Source: Rubellimicrobium rubrum
Lineage (GTDB): Bacteria; Pseudomonadota; Alphaproteobacteria; Rhodobacterales; Rhodobacteraceae
DNA length: 64,000 nucleotides
Direction of reading: 5' to 3'
Assembly (NCBI RefSeq): GCF_006152115.1
Contig: NZ_VDFU01000004.1
Coordinates: 1-64,000 of the forward strand
The notes under the pieces were generated by a model. The model worked only from the letters and a program-made list of their open reading frames with translations, was not told the DNA's origin and ran no database searches. A program made the position numbers and the translations under genes. Shown one piece after another: positions 1 to 9,645 of the stretch (the stretch's first letter is position 1; every line of letters begins with the position of its first letter).

Positions 1-71
1 CCCTCCAGGTTCACCTCCATCACCTCCAACGGCGCTCCAGCCCTCACAGCCACGGCAGCACGCGTGCGCAT
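1..71 (-). CDS. frmA: S-(hydroxymethyl)glutathione dehydrogenase, 5' end only (partial)
   Basis: Only the first 23 codons are in the window; the gene runs off the left edge. The translation begins MRTRAAVAV and continues RAGAPLEVMEVNLE, which matches the characteristic N-terminus of class III alcohol dehydrogenases (glutathione-dependent formaldehyde / S-nitrosoglutathione dehydrogenases). The ATG (complement of 69-71) is preceded on the minus strand by a strong Shine-Dalgarno stretch, GGGAGGAGATC, about 6 nt upstream. In the family the enzyme oxidises S-hydroxymethylglutathione with NAD in formaldehyde detoxification. No catalytic residue is inside the window, so the call rests on the N-terminus alone. 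A GFA-family gene at 1337-1732 fits the same theme. Confidence 0.72.
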   Translation of the reverse strand, partial: MRTRAAVAVRAGAPLEVMEVNLE

Positions 72-179
72 CCTGATCTCCTCCCGGTCCTGTCGTTGGC
101 CTGCCACTTCACCACTTCGAGAGCGGGTTGGCAACAGGAACGCTTGGCGGCGACCTTCGGGCGCACTAGGCTTCGGGTC

Positions 180-494
180 ATGATGGATCTCCGCGCCGCG
201 CTCCCGCTCCTCGCCCTTGCCGCCCTGCCGGGCTGCATCCTTCCCATTCCGGTGCCCGAAGGGACCCCGGGCGCCTTCGAGATCGTCCTCGACGAAGGCG
301 ATACCTGTGGAGCCCGCGGCCTGCAGGATTATGTGGGCCAAGACGCGAGCGTCGTGCGCGGCACGACCTTCCAGTCCGCCGTGCCCATCCGCGTGGTGGC
401 GCAGGGCGCAACCTCCTCGGATGGAACCAACCCGCAGCGCGTGACCTTTGTCACCGATGCCTCGGGGCAGGTCGTGACGGTGGGCTGCGGCTGA
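180..494 (+). CDS. Small secreted lipoprotein, I78 peptidase-inhibitor-like (copy 1)
   Basis: A 104-residue protein. It starts with a hydrophobic leader ending in a lipobox-like LPGC, so it is probably a lipoprotein. The mature part has the I78 (Aspergillus elastase inhibitor-like) signature: a conserved CGARGLQDYVGQDA segment, then an R-V-V-A-Q-G strand and a closing V-x-V-G-C-G. The two cysteines probably form the family's disulfide. ATG codons at 180 and 183 are both possible; the longer in-frame start at 96 would bury the leader, so it was not used. The next gene encodes a second copy of the same domain. Function as a protease inhibitor is inferred from family membership only. Confidence 0.75.
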   Translation: MMDLRAALPLLALAALPGCILPIPVPEGTPGAFEIVLDEGDTCGARGLQDYVGQDASVVRGTTFQSAVPIRVVAQGATSSDGTNPQRVTFVTDASGQVVTVGCG

Positions 495-532
495 CCCAGA
501 CCGCCCCCGCTTCCATGCCAGGATCATCCATC

Positions 533-889
533 ATGAGTCCATTCCGCCGCGCCGCGCCCCTGTTCCTGGCGCTCCTGCTTGCCGCCTGCGAGACCACCCC
601 GGCCTCCTCCGTCGCCACCAGCCCCGCCGACGAGGAGCCACCCCTCGCAGGCGAACCCTTGGGCGACATGCCGGCCCCCGTTCTGCCCAGCCCGGCCGAC
701 GACACCTGCGGGGCTTCGGGCTTGGCCGACTTCATCGGCGAAGATGCCGGCGTGACTGCTGCCACGACCTTCCAGAACCCCATCCGGATCATCCGGCCGG
801 GCGACATGGTCACCATGGATTTCAGCCCGGAACGCCTGAACTTCGAACTGGACGAACTGAACGAGATCATCCGCGTCCGCTGCGGCTGA
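533..889 (+). CDS. Small secreted lipoprotein, I78 peptidase-inhibitor-like (copy 2)
   Basis: A 118-residue protein with an N-terminal signal peptide and lipobox (LLAAC). A low-complexity Pro/Ala/Asp-rich linker of about 40 residues follows, then an I78-like domain: DTCGASGLADFIGEDA, IRIIRPGD and a terminal IIRVRCG. It is the closer match of the two tandem copies to the family consensus, keeping the I-R-x-I-x-P-G strand and the F-x-L-D turn. An alternative ATG at 515 would add six residues. It lies 38 bases downstream of copy 1 on the same strand, so the two are probably cotranscribed and arose by duplication. Confidence 0.78.
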   Translation: MSPFRRAAPLFLALLLAACETTPASSVATSPADEEPPLAGEPLGDMPAPVLPSPADDTCGASGLADFIGEDAGVTAATTFQNPIRIIRPGDMVTMDFSPERLNFELDELNEIIRVRCG

Positions 890-935
890 TCCGCCGCGCT
901 TGATTTGCGGCCCCCGCCCGCCCAAGTCCTGGAGC

Positions 936-1292
936 ATGACAGTGTTGCCGCCGATCCCGTTTCCGGGGCCCGCCTCCAGCGCCGGCCCTGCGTCCGCCCC
1001 CGTCGCCTTTCACCGCACGGAGCTCAGCGTCATCCTGGGCCTGTACGGCCGGATGGTCGCCGCCGGCGAATGGCGCGACTACGGCATCTCGCATCTGCGG
1101 GACGTCGCAGTCTTTTCCATCTTCCGGCGCACGGCCGAAACGCCGCTTTATCGCATCGAGAAGCGTCCGGCCCTACGGCTTCGTCAGGGCCAGTACGCCG
1201 TGATCGGCGCCGAGGGGCAGGTGCTCCGCCGTGGGCACGACCTCGACCAGGTGCTGCGGGTCATCGCGCCCAAGCCCAAGCTGATCGAGTAG
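936..1292 (+). CDS. DUF2794 family protein
   Basis: A 118-residue protein of a family widespread in alphaproteobacteria and of unknown function. A Pro/Ala-rich N-terminus of about 25 residues precedes a conserved core that includes FHRTELSVILGLYGRMV, GEWRDYGI, VAVFSIFRR and a closing RVIAPKPKLIE. No signal peptide or membrane segment is visible, so it is probably cytoplasmic. The ATG at 936 was chosen over an in-frame start at 900 because the residues between look non-conserved. Nothing visible links it functionally to its neighbours. Confidence 0.75.
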   Translation: MTVLPPIPFPGPASSAGPASAPVAFHRTELSVILGLYGRMVAAGEWRDYGISHLRDVAVFSIFRRTAETPLYRIEKRPALRLRQGQYAVIGAEGQVLRRGHDLDQVLRVIAPKPKLIE

Positions 1293-1336
1293 CCCGGGAC
1301 TCGGGAACCGGATGCCGATCGGAGCGATGTGCTGCT

Positions 1337-1732
1337 TCAGGCTGGCAACGTTCCAGCATCGGTACAGAAGTCGGCCTCTTCCTCCCTGTGGATGTGCCCT
1401 TGCACACGAAGCCCGGTGGGCCGGTCCAGGCTTCCTGCCGACACTGAGATATGGTGGCCGTGGGCTGGCTCCCAGAAAAGGTTGGCACCGCATTCGGAGC
1501 AAAACCCTCGGCGAGCGCTGGCCGAGGACCGGTACCAACGCAGGGCTTCCTTGTTCTCGACCGTCAGGTCGCTGGGGCTGCAGGCGCTGTAGGCCCCAAG
1601 ATGGGTGTGGAGCCGCTGGCACATGCTGCAGTGGCAGATGAGCACATCGCGCAGGGGGCCACGCACGCTGTAGCGCACCGCACCGCACAGGCACCCGCCC
1701 GATGCCCTCTGCTCCTCGCCTTCCGACATCAA
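1337..1732 (-). CDS. GFA (CENP-V/GFA) family zinc protein
   Basis: A 131-residue protein with the full cysteine set of the GFA family: C14-x-C16 (GCLCGAV), C33-x-C35-x2-C38 (CHCSMC) and C78-x2-C81 (CSECGA), which in characterised members bind zinc. The family is named for glutathione-dependent formaldehyde-activating enzyme (Gfa), which speeds formation of S-hydroxymethylglutathione, but many members have no proven activity. The start of a glutathione-dependent formaldehyde dehydrogenase at the left edge, about 1.3 kb away, makes a formaldehyde or glutathione role more plausible here. There are two adjacent ATG codons at the start, and either could be used. Confidence 0.85.
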   Translation of the reverse strand: MMSEGEEQRASGGCLCGAVRYSVRGPLRDVLICHCSMCQRLHTHLGAYSACSPSDLTVENKEALRWYRSSASARRGFCSECGANLFWEPAHGHHISVSAGSLDRPTGLRVQGHIHREEEADFCTDAGTLPA

Positions 1733-1834
1733 TCATGCCCCCGAACTTTGCTGCGCTGTCCACCTATCGCAGTGAGGCGGGGCGGGCTACCCACACAACC
1801 AGGCCCCGACCAGCCTTAGGAGGGCTTGCTTGCC

Positions 1835-1851
1835 CTGACCTCGGAGGTCAG
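1835..1851 (-). terminator. Short hairpin at the 3' end of the NlpC/P60 gene
   Basis: Perfect 7-bp inverted repeat CTGACCT / AGGTCAG with a 3-nt loop, overlapping the stop codon of the minus-strand gene that ends at 1848. No clear U-tract follows, so it could be a weak terminator or just an mRNA 3' structure. Confidence 0.3.
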
Positions 1852-2665
1852 AGCCTCCGGCGCGCGATGACCTCGCCGTTGCCTTGGGCACGGATGCGCA
1901 GGATCGCCTGATCGATGCCCTCGTAGGCCACGGCCATGTGGTGGGCGTTGGCGTGGATCATCGTGGATTCGTCCACCACCATCGCCACATGCCCCTTCCA
2001 GAAGAGCAGGTCGGTTCGGCGCAACGGCTCGTCTTCGGGGATCTCCCGGCCGATGTCCTGCTGGAGGTCGCTGTCGCCCGGACAGGGGAGGCCGCAGGCC
2101 AGAAGGGCGGCCTGCACCATGCCCGAGCAGTCGATGCCCAGCACCGAATTGCCGCCCCAAAGATACGGCACGCCGAAATGGAGCTGCGCAACCGCAGCCG
2201 GGTCGGTGAAGGGCCGGTCGAGCGCACGCAGGTGCGGCTTGGGGATGTAGCCTTCGGGCGTTTCCCAGAACCTGCGCCCCTCGGCCTCGACCGTCACCAG
2301 GGCCCCGAAGGACAGATGCCGCAGGTCCGGGCTTTTCATGTCGTCGTCGCGGTAAAGATGGGTGGCGGGCACCGCGACGCGGTGGGTGGGCGCACGCGCC
2401 TCGGCTAGCGACACCTCGGACAGGTAGCCCACATAGCCGTCCCGCGCCGCCTCCACGAAGGCCATGCCGTCGCGGACCTCGTAGACGGTGACACCCTCGC
2501 CCCAGAGGAGTTGGCGGTCGCGCATCCCGCCGGGCGAGCCGTCGAGATCGGCCACGGGGACCGCGACGCGCCGGGGCTCCCCCTGGACGTAGCGGTCGGC
2601 CCGCACGAGGTCGCGCAGGCGTTCGGCGGCGACGCGGCCGTTGGCGGGGGTGAGACGGGTGTCCG

Positions 2666-2669
<4 letters not shown>
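1848..2669 (-). CDS. NlpC/P60 family cell-wall peptidase
   Basis: A 273-residue protein. Residues 1-150 form two SH3-like segments, typical of bacterial cell-wall hydrolases of the YkfC/Spr type. A C-terminal NlpC/P60 cysteine peptidase domain follows, with catalytic Cys181 (GIDCSG), His227 (KGHVAM) and His239 (MIHA). Family members cut peptide stems of murein, often gamma-D-Glu-diaminopimelate bonds. There is no obvious signal peptide, which suggests a cytoplasmic role in recycling muropeptides. It overlaps the aminopeptidase gene upstream by 4 bases (2666-2669), so the two are translationally coupled, and a joint role in degrading peptides, possibly murein peptides, is plausible. Confidence 0.88.
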
Positions 2670-4051
<1,382 letters not shown>

Positions 4052-4194
4052 GGGCCTCTGGTGCTCAGGGATCGAGCGTCCAGCCTAGCCGGGACGCCGG
4101 GCGCGGCAAGGGGCGGTTGCGCTTTGTTGCGTCCGTCGCCCGTTAGCGCCATATGGTTGCGCCCGCCGCAGCGCGGCGACGAGGAGACCCGCTC

Positions 4195-4839
4195 ATGACC
4201 GTGAGGCCACTGCCCGACTATCTTGTCCGCCGCTACCTGGGCTGGAAGGCCACCGTCTATGCCGGCAATCGCCCCTGGTATCGGCGTCTAGCCGAGGAAG
4301 GGCAGCGGCCGCGTGCCATGATCGTGGCCTGCTGCGACAGCCGGGTCCATGTCGCCTCCATCTTCGGGGCGGACTCGGGCGAATTCTTCATCCATCGCAA
4401 CATCGCCAACCTGATCCCTCCCTTCGCGCCCAGCGGCGACCACCACGGCACCTCGGCCGCCGTGGAATATGCCGTCCGTGAGCTGCGCGTGGCCCATGTC
4501 ATCGTCATGGGCCATTCCCAGTGCGGGGGCGTAAAGGGCTGCTACGACATGTGCTCCGGCCATGCGCCCGAGCTTCTGGAAGCCACGAGCTTCGTCGGCC
4601 GCTGGATGGACATCCTGCGCCCCGGCTACGAGGCCCTGCCGCCCGGCGACGACGCCGAGCGCGTGCAGGCGCTCGAGAAGCTGTCGGTCAAGGTGTCGCT
4701 CGACAACCTCCTGACCTTTCCCTTCGTTCGAGCCGCCGTCGAGGACGAGCGCCTGACGCTGCACGGCCTGTGGAACGACATCGGGGACGGCACGCTGGAA
4801 GCCTGGGACGAGGTGCGGGGCGAATTCGTGGCGATCTGA
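4195..4839 (+). CDS. Beta-class carbonic anhydrase
   Basis: A 214-residue protein. The zinc ligands and catalytic dyad are visible: C47-x-D-x-R50 in ACCDSRV, and H and C of the later HSQCGG. Length and the RNIANLIPP motif fit prokaryotic beta carbonic anhydrases, which interconvert CO2 and bicarbonate in the cytoplasm. The ATG at 4195 was chosen over an in-frame ATG at 4153 because it has a GAGGAG ribosome-binding site about 9 bases upstream and the added residues look non-coding. It converges on asd; a strong hairpin lies between them. Confidence 0.94.
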   Translation: MTVRPLPDYLVRRYLGWKATVYAGNRPWYRRLAEEGQRPRAMIVACCDSRVHVASIFGADSGEFFIHRNIANLIPPFAPSGDHHGTSAAVEYAVRELRVAHVIVMGHSQCGGVKGCYDMCSGHAPELLEATSFVGRWMDILRPGYEALPPGDDAERVQALEKLSVKVSLDNLLTFPFVRAAVEDERLTLHGLWNDIGDGTLEAWDEVRGEFVAI

Positions 4840-4904
4840 GCCGACGATCTTCGGCCAATGGCCTCCCACGACGGCATCCCTGGCCCGCGTCGCCCAAGGG
4901 GGCT

Positions 4905-4941
4905 GGCCCTCCGGCGCGAGGAGGCTCGCGCGCCGGAGGCC
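4905..4941. terminator. GC-rich hairpin between convergent carbonic anhydrase and asd genes
   Basis: Arms at about 4905-4918 and 4929-4941 pair with one bulged base (GGCCcTCCGGCGCG with CGCGCCGGAGGCC). The position between two convergent stop codons suits a bidirectional terminator, although no U-tract is present on either strand. Confidence 0.5.
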
Positions 4942-4951
4942 ATCGAAGAGC

Positions 4952-5974
4952 TCAGCCCTTCTTGAGAGCCCGCTGGCCCAGAACCTCGGCGATCTGGACG
5001 GCGTTCAGCGCGGCGCCCTTGCGGAGGTTGTCGGACACGATCCACATGTTCAGGCCGTTGTCGATCGTCTGGTCCTGGCGGATGCGGCTGATGTAGGTGG
5101 CATAGTCGCCCACGCATTCGATGGGGGTGATGTAGCCGCCCGCTTCGCGCTTATCGACCACAAGGCAGCCGGGCGCCTCGCGCAGGATGTCGCGGGCTTC
5201 GTCTTCGTCGAGATGCTCCTCGAACTCGATGTTCACCGACTCCGAATGGCCAACGAAGACCGGCACCCGGACGCAGGTGGCGGTGACCTTGATGGACGGA
5301 TCGAGGATCTTCTTGGTCTCGACCATCATCTTCCACTCTTCCTTGGTCTGGCCGTCTTCCATGAAGACGTCGATGTGAGGAATGACGTTGAAGGCGATCT
5401 GGCGGGGATAGACCGAGGGGGCGACCTCCTGGCCGGGGACGTAGACGCCCTTGGTCTGGTTCCAGAGCTCGTCGATGGCTTCCTTGCCGGTCCCGGACAC
5501 GGACTGGTAGGTCGAGACGACGACCCGCTTGATCCGGGCGCGGTCGTGGAGCGGCTTCAACGCCACCACCATCTGCGCCGTGGAGCAGTTGGGGTTCGCG
5601 ATGATGTTCTTCTGGGTGTAGCCCATCACCGCCTCGGCGTTCACCTCGGGCACCACGAGCGGAACCTGCGGGTCGTAGCGGTATAGCGACGAGTTATCGA
5701 TCACGACGCACCCGCTGGCCGCAGCCTTGGGCGCGTACTGCTTGGTCGCGTCCGAGCCGATGGCGAAGAGCGCGATGTCCCAGCCGGTGAAGTCGAACTG
5801 GTCGAGGTCCTGGGTTTTCAGAGTTCGGTCGCCGAAGCTCACCTCCGTGCCCAAGGATTTGCGGCTGGCGAGGGCGGCGATCTCGTCCACCGGGAATTGC
5901 CGCTCGTCCAGGATGTTGAGCATCTCGCGCCCCACGTTGCCCGTGGCGCCGACGACGACGACCTTGTAACCCAT
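4952..5974 (-). CDS. asd: Aspartate-semialdehyde dehydrogenase
   Basis: A 340-residue enzyme that reduces aspartyl phosphate with NADPH to aspartate semialdehyde, the branch point to lysine, diaminopimelate, threonine and methionine. Visible features are the N-terminal dinucleotide-binding GATGNVGREML, the SRKSLG phosphate-contact segment, the active-site cysteine in NPNCSTAQ, and the later catalytic HxE/R region around the SVNIEFEEHL stretch. Full length. Upstream on the same strand, 60 bases away, is an MFS transporter; cotranscription is possible but asd has room for its own promoter. Confidence 0.96.
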   Translation of the reverse strand: MGYKVVVVGATGNVGREMLNILDERQFPVDEIAALASRKSLGTEVSFGDRTLKTQDLDQFDFTGWDIALFAIGSDATKQYAPKAAASGCVVIDNSSLYRYDPQVPLVVPEVNAEAVMGYTQKNIIANPNCSTAQMVVALKPLHDRARIKRVVVSTYQSVSGTGKEAIDELWNQTKGVYVPGQEVAPSVYPRQIAFNVIPHIDVFMEDGQTKEEWKMMVETKKILDPSIKVTATCVRVPVFVGHSESVNIEFEEHLDEDEARDILREAPGCLVVDKREAGGYITPIECVGDYATYISRIRQDQTIDNGLNMWIVSDNLRKGAALNAVQIAEVLGQRALKKG

Positions 5975-6034
5975 CTTCCTTTTCCCTTCTCTGATCCAGC
6001 CGCCCTTACAGGAGGGGCGCGAGCAGCGAAAGGG

Positions 6035-7204
6035 TCAGTCCCTGCTGTCGCGGGCAAACAGATAGGCCAGAAGCCCCAACGCGACGATGGCGGCAAAGAA
6101 CAGGAACAGGGCGCGGAAGGCGGCCTCGGGGTCCGACGCCCCGGCGTGGATGGGGCGCGAGGCGAACTGCATGAGCCCCGCGCCGCCGATGCCGAACATG
6201 TTGACGAGCGTCACCCCCCGCCCGGTCAGGTGCGGCGGCACGAAGGCGCGGCCATGCGCCATGATCATCGCAAAAGCTGAGCCGAAGAAGCCTGCGACCG
6301 CGAGAAGGGCCGTCGCCCGGACAAGCCCGGCACCCGGATCCCAGGCCAGCAGCAAAAGCGCCCCGAGCACCACCGCGTTGCCGCAAAAGACCACCCATTT
6401 CCGGGTGCCGAACAGGCGGTCGGCGGGTCCGTAGGCGAAGCTGCCTGCCACCATGGCAAGGCCCATGGCCAGCGTGACCCAGCCGATCGTGCCTGCGTCC
6501 GCGCCGTACAGGTCGCGGGCGTAAGGCCCCGCCCAAAGACCCCGGAGCGAGGCCGCCGGTCCGTATCCCGCGAACATCATCAGGAGAACGGGCCAAAGCA
6601 CCGGCATCCGCAGGAGGTCGAGGACCGACCCACGCGCCGGGCCCGCATCGGCCGGCGCGGGGTCGCGCACCGCGACCCAGAGCACCACCGCCACCAGCAC
6701 GGTGACCGCCGCCAGCCCGCCCAGCGACACGCGCCAGCCCACGGCCTGCACCAGCGCGGCCAAGGGCGCGGCGCTCAGCACGTTGCCCAGGCTGCCGAGG
6801 CCGATGGTCGCTCCGGCCAGGGTGGCAAAGATGCGGGGCGGATAAACGCGGGCGAAGATAACATAGGCCGCCATGAGCACGGGCGAGCAGCCTGCCCCGA
6901 TCAGCGTCATGGCGATCATCACGTGCTGGGGCGTCTGCGCGAGCGCGAAGACCAGCGCCCCTCCGCCGCCCGCAAGCCCCAGCAGCGCGGCCGCCGTCCG
7001 GCGCGGCCCCAGGCGGTCGAGCGCCGCCCCTACGGGGATCTGCAGAGCGGCGAAGGCCAGGAACCAGAGGCCCGACGCCACCGCGAGGTCGCCCGCCGTG
7101 GCGCCGAGATCCGCGCCGAGGTCCGGCGTCAGAACCGCCAGGAAGGCCCGGTAGAACTGCGACAGGATATAGGCCCCGACCAGGCAGGCGATTCCGATCT
7201 TCAT
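6035..7204 (-). CDS. MFS transporter
   Basis: A 389-residue membrane protein with about 12 hydrophobic segments, an internal LDRLGPRRT loop between helices 2 and 3 (the MFS motif A region) and a PADRLFGTRKW loop in the second half. The substrate is unknown; the general pattern resembles nitrate/cyanate-type or sugar-phosphate-type MFS members but no specific call is justified. The ATG at 7204 is preferred to an in-frame ATG at 7300, because a GGAGGGGGT ribosome-binding site lies about 8 bases upstream and the extra N-terminal residues are polar and atypical. Confidence 0.82.
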   Translation of the reverse strand: MKIGIACLVGAYILSQFYRAFLAVLTPDLGADLGATAGDLAVASGLWFLAFAALQIPVGAALDRLGPRRTAAALLGLAGGGGALVFALAQTPQHVMIAMTLIGAGCSPVLMAAYVIFARVYPPRIFATLAGATIGLGSLGNVLSAAPLAALVQAVGWRVSLGGLAAVTVLVAVVLWVAVRDPAPADAGPARGSVLDLLRMPVLWPVLLMMFAGYGPAASLRGLWAGPYARDLYGADAGTIGWVTLAMGLAMVAGSFAYGPADRLFGTRKWVVFCGNAVVLGALLLLAWDPGAGLVRATALLAVAGFFGSAFAMIMAHGRAFVPPHLTGRGVTLVNMFGIGGAGLMQFASRPIHAGASDPEAAFRALFLFFAAIVALGLLAYLFARDSRD

Positions 7205-7303
7205 GCCAGCGACCCCCTCCCCGAGCGTCGGGACGGTGGCCCGGGCTGACGGGAAGGGCAAGGCAGGACTATGCGAAACGGACGCAGCGGTCTCGGACAA
7301 TCA

Positions 7304-7335
7304 GGGCCCGGCCGGCCTCCTCTCCGGCCGGACCC
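7304..7335 (-). terminator. Hairpin downstream of hemN
   Basis: A 12-bp near-perfect stem (GGGYCCGGCCGG arms at 7304-7315 and 7324-7335, one G-U pair) with an 8-nt loop, 44 bases past the hemN stop codon. No U-tract follows. It probably separates hemN transcription from the MFS gene downstream. Nothing else was recognised in the 7205-7378 spacer. Confidence 0.45.
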
Positions 7336-7378
7336 TTCGAGGCAAGGTCCCCTTCCCCGCCCCGATCCCCGCATGCGT

Positions 7379-8737
7379 TCAAAGAGCGCGGCTGTGGCGT
7401 CCCTCGGGCATGGCGTAGGCGTCGATCTCCTGAGCCACCAGACGTGCGATGAGCCGGGGGGAGCGGACGAGGCGGATCCGTCCGTCCCGAGCCTCGATCC
7501 AGTCGGCGAACCGGTGCCTGAGGGTGGTTGTGATGCGCAGGAGCTCGGTCAGCGACACCCCATGCCGGGCCGAGATCTCGTTCAGGTCGAGCTCGAACCG
7601 GCACATCACGCGCTCGATCATGTCGGCGCGCAGCGTGTCGTCAAGGCTCATGACATGCCCGCGCTCGGTGGCGAGGCGGTGGTGCTTGCGGATCGCCTGG
7701 GCATAGGCCGAGGAGGTGGAGCTGTTCTGCGCGTAGCCCTGCGGATAGCGCGAGATGGCCGAGGCGCCGAGCCCGATCAGCACCTCCGCCCCGTCTTCGG
7801 TATAGCCCTGGAAGTTGCGGCGCATCCGTCCCTCGGCGGCGGCGGCGGCCAGCGGATCGCCTTCGCGCGCGAAGTGGTCGATACCGATCTCCTTGTAGCC
7901 GTCCCACAGGAACATGCGGGCCGCGGCTTCGAAAAGGCCGAGCCGCTCCTCGGCGCCGGGCAGCGCGTCGCTGGGGATCAGCACCTGCCGCTTGGCCATC
8001 CACGGAACATGGGCGTAGCCGTAAAGCGCCAGCCGGTCAGGCGACAGCGACAGGATCTTCTGCACCGTGTCGGTCATGCGGCCCCGCGTCTGGTGCGGGA
8101 GGCCGTAAAGCATGTCCATGTTGAGGCTGGTCACCCCCGCGCCGCGGATCATGGCGACCACGTCGCGGGTCAGCTCGTAGCCCTGCGCCCGCCCGATGGC
8201 GTCCTGCACCGTGGGATCGAAGTCCTGCACGCCGATCGAGGCGCGCGTCATGCCCGCCGCCTGGAGCGTGCGCAGGCGCGGCTCGTCCACCTCCGTAGGA
8301 TCGATCTCGACCGAAAAGGCGACATCGCGCGCAAGGGGCCGGAAGGTGTTGAGGCCTTCGCAAAGCTCGGCCAGCATGGCGGGCGGCAGGATCGTGGGCG
8401 TGCCGCCGCCCAGGTGGATCGCCGCGACCTCCACGTCCGGGCGCAGGTGCCGGCCCACGAGCGCCAGCTCGGACTTGAGCTGCGCCAGATAGGGGATCAG
8501 GGGGCGGTCGGTGGTGGTGCCCTGCGTCCGGCAGGCGCAGAACCAGCAAAGCCTGCGGCAGTAGGGGACGTGCACGTAAAGCGAGACACGCGTGCCCGCC
8601 GGGATCGCCTCGAGCCACGTGGCCACCATGTCGGGACCGACGCCCCCGGAGAAGTGGTTGGCGGGCGGGTAGCTGGTATAGCGGGGCGCTCGCGCGTCAA
8701 ATAGCCCCAGATTCTTCAGAAGCTCATGCGAGGCCAT
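7379..8737 (-). CDS. hemN: Oxygen-independent coproporphyrinogen III oxidase (radical SAM)
   Basis: A 452-residue radical-SAM enzyme that decarboxylates coproporphyrinogen III to protoporphyrinogen IX without oxygen. The [4Fe-4S]/SAM motif is C60-x3-C64-x2-C67 followed by C69 (YCRRLCWFCAC), the extended pattern of true HemN as opposed to HemW. Also present are the YTSYPPA N-terminus and the GGGTPTIL SAM-binding strand. Length matches HemN (about 455). It is divergent from fnrL, the usual arrangement in Rhodobacteraceae, and supports haem synthesis for the cbb3 oxidase under low oxygen. No full FNR box was found in the 100-base spacer. Confidence 0.96.
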   Translation of the reverse strand: MASHELLKNLGLFDARAPRYTSYPPANHFSGGVGPDMVATWLEAIPAGTRVSLYVHVPYCRRLCWFCACRTQGTTTDRPLIPYLAQLKSELALVGRHLRPDVEVAAIHLGGGTPTILPPAMLAELCEGLNTFRPLARDVAFSVEIDPTEVDEPRLRTLQAAGMTRASIGVQDFDPTVQDAIGRAQGYELTRDVVAMIRGAGVTSLNMDMLYGLPHQTRGRMTDTVQKILSLSPDRLALYGYAHVPWMAKRQVLIPSDALPGAEERLGLFEAAARMFLWDGYKEIGIDHFAREGDPLAAAAAEGRMRRNFQGYTEDGAEVLIGLGASAISRYPQGYAQNSSTSSAYAQAIRKHHRLATERGHVMSLDDTLRADMIERVMCRFELDLNEISARHGVSLTELLRITTTLRHRFADWIEARDGRIRLVRSPRLIARLVAQEIDAYAMPEGRHSRAL

Positions 8738-8837
8738 GGACAGAACTCTCCAATTTGTTGTTTAGGGGCACGCGCGTTCGAGTGCGCCCTTGATCCTGCG
8801 CCCGCCCTGTCCCACCATCCGACACGAGACCCTGCCC

Positions 8838-9626
8838 ATGCCCCTTGACCGCAGGTTGGCCAAAGCCGTGACAGTTCCTTCGATCCCGAAGCTGACCAAG
8901 GACGTCGAGATCGAGTGCGCGGGCTGCCCGATCCGCCATCGCGCCGTTTGCGCGAAATGCGCGCCAGACGAGCTGACGAGGCTCGAGGAGATCAAGTACT
9001 ACCGCAGCTACGAGGCCGGCCAGGCGATCACCTGGGCGGGTGACGAGATGGGCTTCGTGGCCTCGGTCGTGAGGGGCGTGGCGACCATCAGCCAGACCAT
9101 GGCGGACGGGCGCAAGCAGATGGTGGGGCTGCTGCTCCCTTCGGACTTCATCGGCCGCCCTGGCCGCAGCTCCACGCCCTACGACGTGACCGCGGTGGGT
9201 GAGGTGACCCTGTGCTGCTTCCGCCGCAAGCCCTTCGAGCAGCTCATGGCGACGACCCCGCACGTGGCCGAGCGGCTGCTCGACATGTCGCTCGACGAGC
9301 TTGATGCCGCGCGGGAATGGATGCTCGTGCTGGGTCGCAAGACCGCGCGCGAGAAGATCGCATCCCTGCTGACCATCATAGCGCGCCGCGAGGCGACCGT
9401 CGGCGTTCCGGCGATGAAGGGCCGCATCACCATCGACCTGCAGCTCACCCGCGAGGCGATGGCCGACTACCTGGGGCTGACCCTGGAAACGGTGAGCCGC
9501 CAGATCAGCGCCCTCAAGAACGAGGGCGTGATCGAGTTGGGAACCCAGCGCCGCATCGTCGTGCCGGACATCCGCCGGCTGATGGCGGAAACCGGTGACG
9601 ACATGGACGGCGGACTGATCGCCTGA
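8838..9626 (+). CDS. fnrL: Anaerobic transcription regulator FnrL (FNR/CRP family)
   Basis: A 262-residue FNR-type regulator. The N-terminal cluster Cys27, Cys30, Cys38 and Cys41 (CAGCPIRHRAVCAKC) plus a central cysteine at 126/127 (VTLCCF) provide [4Fe-4S] ligands for oxygen sensing. A cyclic-nucleotide-binding-like beta-roll follows. The C-terminal helix-turn-helix has the E-T-V-S-R recognition helix that reads TTGAT half sites. The ATG at 8838 was chosen because it gives the usual FnrL N-terminus; upstream codons look non-conserved. It should activate ccoNOQP, ccoG and usp through the FNR boxes at 10534, 10566 and 15867. Confidence 0.96.
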   Translation: MPLDRRLAKAVTVPSIPKLTKDVEIECAGCPIRHRAVCAKCAPDELTRLEEIKYYRSYEAGQAITWAGDEMGFVASVVRGVATISQTMADGRKQMVGLLLPSDFIGRPGRSSTPYDVTAVGEVTLCCFRRKPFEQLMATTPHVAERLLDMSLDELDAAREWMLVLGRKTAREKIASLLTIIARREATVGVPAMKGRITIDLQLTREAMADYLGLTLETVSRQISALKNEGVIELGTQRRIVVPDIRRLMAETGDDMDGGLIA

Positions 9627-9645
9627 CGGGCGCATCCCGGCCTCC

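Noticed and set aside
8790-8803. Possible FNR box between hemN and fnrL
   Set aside because: Only one half site (TTGAT) is present; the expected second half reads CGCCC.
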